Assembly: GCA_012064415.1 (NCBI GenBank)
Contig: SSNU01000013.1
Coordinates: 31,902-95,901, forward strand
Reading direction: 5' to 3'
Length of the DNA stretch: 64,000 nt
Origin: Gyrodactylus bullatarudis
Lineage: Eukaryota > Platyhelminthes > Monogenea > Gyrodactylidea > Gyrodactylidae
The notes beneath the pieces are model-generated. The model saw only the letters and a list, made by a program, of their open reading frames with translations, did no database searches and was not told the origin of the DNA. This document shows positions 55,505-64,000 of the stretch, in pieces (within the stretch, counting starts at the first letter, position 1; every line of letters begins with the position of its first letter). The position numbers and the translations under genes were made by a program.

Positions 55505-57953
55505 AATCGCATTACCGCTATCTCGGAAGACGCTAGAAACCGTTTCAATACTATAACAAATGATGCTTGGCAACAATTCAAACAAAAGAAGATCAAATTT
55601 CCATACTTGACAAAAGCTCATTTTGACGCCTTAAATGACCTAATAAATGATCCAGACATCTTACTATGCCATTTGGATAAAGGGACAGGTATTGCAGTAG
55701 TTTTAAAGAGTGACTACATTCAGAAAGGAAAAGCAATACTTTCAGACAGATCAAGATTTCGACCCACCGACAAGTCAACGGCGGATAGAAGGACCAAAGG
55801 TTTCCACATGGCAATCATTAGCAAAGTTAACAACCTTCTGGAAAAGGGTTACATCGATGAGCCAACCGCGAAATCAATCAAGCCAACCTCTGACGAAATT
55901 GGCAGGCTCTATTCTCTTCCAAAAGTTCATAAGGACACAGAAAATGGACTAAAGTATCGTCCGATACTGGACATGTCAGCTACCCCTCAACACAAAGTCG
56001 TGAAATGGTTGACTGAAATCTTAACATCCCTTCGAAATGAGTTATGTTGTCATTCAGTCAAAAACTCAGTTGAATTTGTCTCAAAGCTGAGAGAGGTCAA
56101 TTTTCAATCCTCAAAAATGGTTTCGTTCGATGTCAGCTCTCTATTTAACAAAGTCCCCCTAGCAGAAACAATAAAGTTTATAAAGGAGAAACTTAACCAT
56201 TTCCCATTTATTTGTAGTGTTCCAGCGGATGTTATTTCAGGATTGATATTGATGACGGTTCAAAATATTGATTTCAAGTTCAGTGCTTCCTTGTACAAAC
56301 AAGTTGATGGTGTTGCAATGGGAAGCCCGATTGGTCCCTTACTGGCAGACATTTTTCTTGCCTCCCTTGAGGCTAGCAGTATAAAGGATCTGATTAAGGA
56401 GTCACGTCTCTATGTCCGTTATCTTGATGATACCTTTTTGGTTCTTGATCAAAGTGCGGATACTGAAATTATTCTGGAAAGGTTGAATTCAATACATCCC
56501 AACATGGCCTTTACAAAAGATGATGAGGAAGACAATGCATGAACTTCCTTGATGTTTTGGTTACAAAGGAAAACGACGTAGCATATAGTAATTAATACAG
56601 AAAGAAATCTGTTCCCTCGCAGTTTTTGCCATTCCTCAGTTTCAGTCCAGTGTGCCAAAAGAAAAGTCTTGTGCGAAATGAATTTCTAAAAATTGAGAGA
56701 ATCTCGTCTGAATGTAATAAATCAGAGGATAAGCGCATTCTTACCTATCTTTTAATAGAAGATGGTTATCCTGAAGCGTTCATTTCAAAGCATTCTAGTA
56801 TACGCGTGAAAGCTGATGCAGAGGTCGAAAAATTAACCCCAATTTATCCCAAGTTGCCGTTTAAAGGAGATGCTGCACATTAAATACTCGATAACAAGTT
56901 ATTTTTTTTATAAAAAATAGATTTATTAAAAATTTGATATATGTGTACAAAATAATATAAAATATTAATACTGTAGAATTTTCTTGGAAACAAGTTAGAA
57001 ATGTCATTGAATCTTGATAGACGGAGCAATTTGACTTTAATAAATAAACAAATAGGCCCTTCAAGTAATTTCGTTAATATTCTGGTTTTATTGAAGATTA
57101 GCATAAAGAAGACTTTTTGAGTAGTCAAGTTTAGACCTTATATGAGACATTATGGTTTTAATGTTTGTGAGATCATTACATTCTGTATTTTAAATAACCA
57201 AAAGAGCATTTACTGGTTATAAGCTTCAGGTACTCCCCAGAAAAACGAAATTCATTCCCGATTTAAACAAGGATTCAATCCCTTGGCTTGAAAGAAAAGG
57301 AGTTATATACTTGTTCAAATGAAATTGTGGTTCTTTCTACGTTGGGCAGACAGTGAGACCAGTCAAGGTAAGAATAAAGGAACACCTCAGTGCGGGAAAA
57401 AAAGGTTCGTCGGTCCAGGAGCACCTCAGTTCAACAAATCAATCCAAGTGATTCACGTTCAACCAAGGAAGAGGTTCTTTGCAAGGCTGAGTCACACTAC
57501 ATTAGAGATTTGAAGCCTGATCTTTGGAAGCAGAAGGAGTTGGCAACCAAACTGGGCATCACTGGCAAGAAAAGGCTCACACAACGTAAAAAGTTGCAAA
57601 AGGTTGCTAAGATTCTCGAGGATCCACCCATTTGCACTTCAACCCAGAATCCTCAGGCCCAGACAGTTGACAAGATTGCAATCAATGAAACAGAAGAGCA
57701 AGTAGTTGTAACTACGTCTCAAAGTAATCAACTCAACAAATCAGTCCCCACTACAACTACAATCAAGAGAGAATGTGAAAATCTAGAAAAGTCAACGGAA
57801 GTTGATAATCGAATTATCTCTCAACCTGTAATTAGCACAAAAGACTCCGGTCAGCAACATAAACCTGCTATTACGAATCGGGGTAGAAAGAGAAAATTAT
57901 CCAAAGGACAATCAACGTTACATCATTACCTAAAGAGAAAAATGATGCCCTAG
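55505..57953 (+). pseudogene. Second Penelope-like element: RT, GIY-YIG endonuclease and long basic tail, broken
   Basis: The RT is nearly whole from about 55505 (TAA just upstream): LLCHLDKGTGIAVVLKSDYI, IGRLYSLPKVHKD, KYRPILDMSATPQH, MVSFDVSSLFNKVP (motif A), GVAMGSPIGPLLADIFLASLE (motif B), YVRYLDDTFLVL (motif C). A frameshift at about 56538 and a TAA near 56593 follow, with homology resuming (FLDVLVTKENDVAYS) to 56883. About 340 bp of unrelated sequence then interrupts it. From 57223 comes the linker and the endonuclease start NCGSFYVGQTVRP, with a TGA in place of the first Cys codon, then another frameshift near 57450 and ESHYIRDLKPDLWKQKELAT. About 130 residues of Ser/Thr/Lys-rich tail end at 57953. 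It is clearly diverged from the 7.5-kb element. Inactive. Confidence 0.9.
56884..57222. repeat. Unrelated segment interrupting Penelope-like element 2
   Basis: About 340 bp with no coding frame separates the RT C-terminus from the linker before GIY-YIG. It begins with a T-rich tract (CAAGTTATTTTTTTTATAAA). No GT-AG boundaries fit an intron, so an insertion of another element is likelier. No target duplication was found. Confidence 0.5.
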
Positions 57954-58980
57954 ATACATCAGGCCATCCCCACCATATCACAAAATTTTCTTTTCTAGAA
58001 GAAGAACTAATATTCTTTCGAATTGACTATGACTTATCAAGCTACACTATTTTATTGTGTAGTTATAACACTTTTTTTAATATATGAAGAACGTTTTTTC
58101 GAAAAATCATCAAAGAGAAAAAAGGAACCAAACCCACAGAATTTGAAAATGTACTCACCTTGAATTCATCTCTTGAAATAAGAAAATTTAGCCAATTTGG
58201 GGTCAATAACTCCTAAACTAAAGGTTGGTATTTGAAAAAATTCTTTATCAGCGTATTCTGAAACCATACTAAATTTCTAATCTCAGAGATATCCCATGAA
58301 AAAATTTCCTCTGGGTCTTTAAGATTTAGTAAGAATCCATATCAGAAGTATTAAAATTTTTATTGAATATTTTCGCCAACCTTGGCTAATAGACATATTG
58401 AGAACTATCACAGTCAAAATACCGTTATCTCCTATTTTTGATATTCTCGCGAGGATTAGAGATTATCAATTTTAAGTATCTTGGCAATTTCCCTTACGAG
58501 AAAAATTGATTTTATAGAGATTCAGAAAAGTTCCTTCAGATATTTCAAAATATTTTACTTCTTTTTCAGTAACATGGGACCAAATCTTATCCTCATATTT
58601 ATTAACTCGTCATCATGTTTTTCTAAGACATTTCAATCTTGTAATGAGACCTGACCTGGGAGGCTTTTAAGCCCTCAAAGTCCCACAGTGATAGTTCTTT
58701 CACACATCATTTTAGCAACTCATTATTATTCATTCAAGCCTCAGAAAATACTTTGTTTATCCCCCATATTCCATTCGATAGGAAATTTATCAATCTCCTG
58801 GAATACGCAAAGAATTTGGCTTAGTCATTCTTCAAACTCGTGCTTTACTAATTACAAGAGTGTTGATTTTTTGCACAAATTTAATTTTTGTTTAGAAAGT
58901 TTTTGTGAAAACCTACTTCCCAGGGTAAAAAGGTAAAGTCTTTTGATTTCCCGCCTTGAAATTTTTGTTCTTTAGTTTAG
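57954..58980. other. Intergenic with two dispersed repeats
   Basis: 58020-58250 is the reverse-strand relative of 51060-51310. 58690-58830 is an inverted copy of the repeat at 63170-63305. The frame at 58688-58936 falls in the latter and is not conserved in frame with its relative. Confidence 0.6.
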
Positions 58981-59100
58981 TAAATTGAAAGAAGATATAT
59001 TCAAACCAAATGTACATTTCTCAAAGTATCATCAGGGGTAACACTTTAAAAATGATATAAAGAGTTCATTCAAGATAATAATTCACAAATAATGAAATAA
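58981..59100 (-). repeat. Solo Penelope terminal repeat
   Basis: On the minus strand it matches the terminal repeats at 8690-8815 and 9101-9240: TTATTATCTTGAATGAA, ATCATTTTTAAAGTGTTA, then the hammerhead-like core. It is not attached to a recognisable coding region. Confidence 0.75.
59005..59039 (-). ncRNA. Hammerhead-like ribozyme motif D
   Basis: Minus strand: ACCC, CTGATGA, TACTTTGA, GAAA, helix III ATG-TA-CAT, T, TGGT. Three of four helix I positions pair. The core words are intact and helix II is not formed. Confidence 0.45.
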
Positions 59101-59504
59101 AGAAATAGTAACAGTAAAAGAAAATAAGAATAAAATGTAAGCATCAATCATGTTTGAGCATTGAGAAAACATAACAATCGCTCAAGTGTAGGCACTATTT
59201 ATGCCAGTTAATAAAAAGACTAAAGAAAATATGTTTTTTTTCATCGAATGGATTCGAAACTAGAGATAGTCTAAAAAGATTCTTTACAGTATCACTGATT
59301 GATAAAATTTAAATTTTGACTTTTATCGACAATTCAAGGACTGTTGAATTTCATCAGAGATTATTCTAATAAAAATTCCAGACAGCTTTAGTATTATGTA
59401 TGTAGAAACATGTTATAATCGTCAAAGGAAATCATCATCTTAATTCGATTAACACAATTTTATTTTTTAAAGAGAAATTGCTCTCTAGAAAAAGTTTCCA
59501 TTAT

Positions 59505-61255
59505 TAAATAAATAAATAAATAAATTTATTGTCATATTGTATCAAAAAAGAAAAAAATATATATATGTATCAAAAGTTTTCCAGGTAGTTATATAAATCT
59601 TTTTTAGTAAATGCAATATTTTTGCGAGAGATTTCGTTAAATAAAGATGGAAGTCTATCAAAAAAATAAAGGGACTTTAAGGCATTGTTTAAAGGTCTTT
59701 TAATTTTAACATTGTTATTTCTCAGGACTCTTTGATTTATTTGAATATTCCATAAACTTTGAACATTGTCTTTAGCAAGTTTAATACATCTAAAATTTCT
59801 ACGGTGCCTGAGGAGTCTTATTTTGCCGAAACCACTGGATGGGAGATTGCATAAGCGAATAAATCGTTTCTGAATAGTTTCAAGGATAAAAGACATTGAT
59901 AAGGCAGAAGGACTCCAGATTGCAGAGCAGTATTCAATGGCAGGTCTAGCATACGTTTTGAAGAGCAGAATTTTTAGTTGGATTGATTTGGCAGTTCTAT
60001 GAATATGAAGGGTCCTTGCAGCAAAAACATTAGCAATCGATTTTATATAATTATCAAAACGCAAGTTATAATCATATTCAAGACCAAGATCACGAACCAA
60101 GAATTTCCTTTTGAAAATATGAATATTAAAGTCATTAAAGATAGGATTTGACGGACTAATAAAGGGAATGATAAAAAAACTTTTGTCAAAGTTAATTTTT
60201 AGAGAGAAAAAAGATAGATCTTGTTCTAATTTTGAAATAAAGTTTACTACAATATCAATATCTAGAGAATTATTGGGGAAAGAAAAACATATTTTCAAGT
60301 CATCAGCAAATTTGAATAGTCTGATATTATTATTGTTGGATTGGATTTTGGAAAAAATAAGATTGAATAATAATGGACCTATTTGGCTTCCTTGAGGGAC
60401 TCCAGAGGTAATATCACAAACTCTGGAAGATTTATTATGTATAGAAACAAATTGAGATCTAGATGATAGGAATAAATATATGACATTTAAAAGGTTAAAA
60501 TCGTCAACATATTCAGAGAGAACATTCATGATCGAAGAAAAGGAAATTGAGTCAAATGCTTTCTTCAAGTCTATATATATAACTATATTAAGAATATTTA
60601 GGGATTTACATTCTTGTAAGTGGGAAAAAAAGCAAGAAGATTTGTTTCAGTAGAGCGAGAGTTAATAAAACCATGTTGAGTAGGATCAATACGGCTGATA
60701 TCAATATGTTTTTTCAGTAAAAATAGAATTATCGAATCCAAAATACATGTAAGTTTGGGCATTAATGAAATAGGACGAAAGTCATTAACAGCTTTAGGAG
60801 AGTTATTCTTAGGGATGGGTACAATATTGACTAATAATAAGTCTTTTGGCAATGAAAGTTTGATAAATATATTGTAATAATAGAAAGAATATAGGAGATA
60901 TTTAAAATTGGGGGAACAGTTCTTGATAATTTTAATTGAAATATTGTAAATATCTTCACTATCTTGGTGGTTAATTCTATTGATAATTTCAATAAATTCA
61001 TCATAACTAATAAATCTATATTGGTAATTTAGAATAGTGAAGGGGAACAAGGGGAAAAATGATCTTTTAGAGTAACATGATATGAAATAATCATTAATAG
61101 AATCAGGATCAAGAGCACTTGTCAACGGGATGTTTGATCTAAATTTGAAATATTTATCCAGAATCCGAAATCCAATTTTTGGTGACTGTTTAATTGATTG
61201 GATAATTTTCAATTCTTTAGATTTGTTGATTTTTTGTATTAAAAATTAATTAAAT
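59505..61255 (-). mobile_element. 5'-truncated CR1/jockey-type LINE
   Basis: Contains the RT described in the next entry. The 3' end (left on this map) carries an (ATTT)n microsatellite tail at 59505-59531 rather than poly(A), as in CR1-like elements. The 5' part (endonuclease, ORF1) is missing beyond about 61255. Confidence 0.85.
59570..61212 (-). pseudogene. LINE reverse transcriptase with one frameshift
   Basis: Minus strand, in order: VNDFRPISLMPKLTCILDSI, DPTQHGFINSRSTETNLL, LKKAFDSISF (motif A), TSGVPQGSQIGPLLFNLIFS (motif B), FKFADDLKICF (motif C), SLKINFDKSFF, and a thumb with YARPAIEYCSAIWSPSA and a C-terminal LRRHRRNFRCIKLAKD ending at a natural stop (59570). The only break seen is a one-base loss in a T run near 60627, between QHGFI and motif A. 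The rest is open, so this copy is young compared with the LINE at 22.6-23.7 kb, to which it is related in layout. Confidence 0.92.
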
Positions 61256-64000
61256 TGTTTTACTGAAATTGAGTCAAATTTATTTTGACGTGAGATTAAA
61301 ATTTTGAGAATTATTCAGAAAATAAGAATTTCCTAATTAGAGCTTTGAATGGAAAAAAATCAACGTTGTTGTTTTAAATTATAATCCAGGTAAAGAATTA
61401 AATAAACTCCACTCCCTTTCATCCACAATGGTATATGTATGTTTATTTGTGAATGAACGCGTGCAAAGTTGATTGTTTATACCTATGAATATTTTTCATT
61501 TTCTTAATATTACTTTTTCACCAGGCGGGGTTAGCTTCATTTTTATGAATGGGCTTGCTCACTGCGCAGATGGGATTAGTCATTTCAGCACTCAGCTAAT
61601 GATTAATTTTTGAATTTTATTGATTTCTCTCAAAGTTTATTTATCAAAACTTTAAATAATTACAACAATAGACGTCAAATAAAAAATGTATAAACTTTTC
61701 TTGTAAATACAATTTTTGAAAGAATTTCTCAAAGAAAGGAATTTGACCTTGATATCATTCAAAGTGATTATGCTGGTTAGATAGTTATGCATAATTTCTT
61801 ATTTCTTGTTACACTAATTAGTAGTAAGGATAGATAATCTTATCGCCTTGATTCAGCGCCAAATTTTGTTTAAACAAATTCAATCAATTATTCAACATTT
61901 AGATGATAAATGGTATTACTAATCATTAGGCTCGAGTTATTTATTTTCTCAAACAATTCACGAGAGTACTTACTTTTCTGGTACAATTTAGTACTTAGAT
62001 CATGTTTTGCATAATTTTAAACCATGAAAATCATTCTCCATTATGAAATTTCTGATTTTTCCCTCAATATTCCACGGAAATGATAAAACAACGAAATCCA
62101 TCATGAAGGCCCTCTTGATGATATGATTAATATTTTTGAAAATAAAAATTAAGAAACTCATTAAACGACCAAGATATGCCGGATTTTAGTGATTGTGTAG
62201 TAAAAAATTATGTAGGTGATAAAAATCATTATTTAGAGCATGAATAAGTATTGCTTATTTGTTTGTAATACCTAATTTGAGAATTTTCTTTATTTTCTAC
62301 AAACTATTTCGCCAACGAAGGAAAAAATCATCGAATCCAGGTTCATTAAGTTAACAGTTGCTAATGAAATTTATGTCCCCTGACCGAATCATTCTTTATT
62401 AAAAGCAGCCTACTCAGATATCATCATTGGTTGTCTGATGTCGAAAATTTTGAAAAGGATGTAACTTTTAGAATTAACTTCGAATAGAATGGGTCGGTGC
62501 TATTGTTTGGAAGGGAAATTTTGAAATCTCGATATTCATTATGTTAGTTTGAACTATAGTTAGTAGCTGCTCAACAACAATTCTGACTTACATTTTACAA
62601 GAAAGTTGAGTGATAAATGCAAATAATAAGCAGGGCGATCAAAATGAATACAGTAAAAGTCCTAAAAATCGTATATAGAGTTAATCCTCACAAATAAAAA
62701 AACCAAGATAAAGTTTAATAATTGTATACTGAGTCAACTTCTGATGAGCAGAATTAACATTAAAGTCTTTTATTGAAAGGGTCTAAAATGAGTCTAATAT
62801 GTAAGGCCAACTATGTTGTTGTCCATGATAAAAATCGACGATGATAGTTCTCTGATCTGTTTCATTTTCCTTTCGAATTTGGAATTGACCCCTTAATGTC
62901 TCAGAGAATTTTTTCCATGAGTAGCATTAAATCGTTTGTCTATTCTATGAATACCCTGATTACAAATCCACAGTTGTTTTTATAAGGTCATTTTTTGATT
63001 CAAAAATTGGCTATCTTGGAAGCATTAGAGCTCAGGCATGATTACTCGATAACAGTTATCTTACTTTTATAACCCTGGAAAATAGGTTTTCAAAAAAAAA
63101 TTATATTTTTCGTAAAAATCAACTTTCTTTGAATTAGTATAGCACTTGTTTGACAAATGATAGACCTGATAGATCTTTGCGTATTCCAAGAGATTAATAG
63201 ATTTCCTATCGAATAGGTGGTAAAAAAGTATTTTCTTAGGCTTAAATGAACAATAATGATTTGCAAGAATGATGTGTGATAGAACTATCACTGTGGTAAT
63301 TCCAAACTTCAAAAAACTTTCTTATTTAGTGAGCTAGACAGCTAATATTTTTGCATAACATAAGATTCAGAATTGTCAGAATTCTAAAAGACTTTCTAAA
63401 TTTTATATTTTTTCGATCTAACTTTCATCATTACTTTAAAATTTTTTCAATAAAAATTTCTATTTTTCGTATCAATTTTTTTAGAAAGATAAATTTAGGA
63501 AATAAAATTATATTTTAGAAAAAATAGAAAATTTCGAAAGTCTTTAGCATACTTTTTTTGAAGTTTCAAAATTAGTTCAAATCTGCAATCATTTTTTCCA
63601 TATCTTGTTTGTTTTCCAAGAAAAAAAGAATACTTTTTATATTGGATAAAAAAAAATTCGAAGGATATTTGTAACTAATAGTGGTTGAATGATAGTGATT
63701 GGCCTTTTTTTCAAATCAGGCCTATTATGTCTACCAAGCCTTGGTCTGATTCAATCCTTGCATTCCAAGTAGTCTTTTACAGACCCCATTGTCATTTTTT
63801 AATACAGAAAATCTACCAACTAATGATCGATAATATATTATTCATTATTCTATGTTGAGTAATTAGAATGAAATATATATAGTGGTGGCCAAAAAAAAGT
63901 TTTCACTTTAAAAACTTGTTGTTGTTTGGTTATTTTAAATGATATTTAGTTGCAAAATAGTTCATTCGGTTGAGCAATATATGCAAATATCTAATATAGT
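61256..64000. other. Intergenic, dispersed repeats only
   Basis: 62000-62240 is the reverse copy of 21880-22080. 62830-63060 is a diverged relative of 18560-18860. 63170-63305 is the uninterrupted copy of the repeat that hosts the 52.4-kb insertion. The frame at 63067-63312 (minus) lies on these repeats. Nothing else supportable up to the window end. Confidence 0.55.

Noticed and set aside
56884..57222. Intron inside Penelope-like element 2
   Set aside because: Boundaries lack GT and the flanking code already has frameshifts and stops; insertion is simpler.
58688..63312. Conserved 81-82 codon protein encoded at 58688-58936 (+) and 63067-63312 (-)
   Set aside because: Both frames lie on copies of one dispersed repeat and indels shift the frame between them, so reading-frame conservation is not supported.
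1..64000. CRISPR arrays, bacterial operons or integrated virus
   Set aside because: No regularly spaced repeats, no prokaryotic gene layout and no capsid, envelope or other viral structural genes seen; the content is eukaryotic throughout.

Overview
The window is nuclear DNA of an animal, most likely an invertebrate. It is AT-rich (roughly 30% GC by eye), its genes are split by GT-AG introns, and it carries metazoan genes: a DENND5-type Rab exchange factor, the mu subunit of the AP-1 clathrin adaptor, a 17-beta-HSD12-type reductase and a secreted S1-fold serine protease. The transposon set (Penelope-like elements, mariner, hAT, Merlin, CR1/jockey-type LINEs, piggyBac-type MITE, tRNA-derived SINE) fits an arthropod or other ecdysozoan, but the sequence does not settle the phylum.

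Layout. 1-1900: foldback and MITE-type inverted repeats inside the upstream part of the DENND5 gene, whose 5' exons lie left of the window. 1916-25980 (+): fifteen exons of DENND5 covering the end of dDENN, RUN1, PLAT and RUN2; exon phases agree throughout and give a 1206-residue C-terminal part. Its introns hold a SINE, a broken Penelope-like element with hammerhead-like motifs in its terminal repeats, MITEs, a dead mariner, a LINE fragment and, on the opposite strand, a complete serine protease gene with a 35-nt intron. 26616-27554 (-): single-exon HSD17B12-like reductase, tail to tail with DENND5 and head to head, across 122 bp, with 27677-33810 (+): a complete five-exon AP-1 mu gene of 423 aa.

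34.4-38.8 kb is a transposon nest: three adjacent hAT elements, each with an 8-bp target duplication, one retaining a dead transposase, two of them sitting inside an older TIR element, followed by a truncated Merlin (IS1595-like) transposase. 39.2-43 kb may hold a small gene for a basic protein with two possible first exons. 43-64 kb is gene-poor: piggyBac-type and Tc1-type MITEs, foldbacks, a further hAT MITE, a decayed hammerhead-like fold, a retroposed insertion inside a dispersed repeat, a second Penelope-like element with a long basic C-terminal tail, and a nearly intact LINE reverse transcriptase with one frameshift.

The host genes centre on membrane traffic (DENND5: Rab activation; AP-1 mu: trans-Golgi/endosome sorting) and lipid synthesis (HSD17B12). 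Nothing in the sequence shows that they act in one pathway. The most notable non-gene signals are the hammerhead-like folds in Penelope terminal repeats, the nested hAT cluster and the protease nested in the DENND5 intron.
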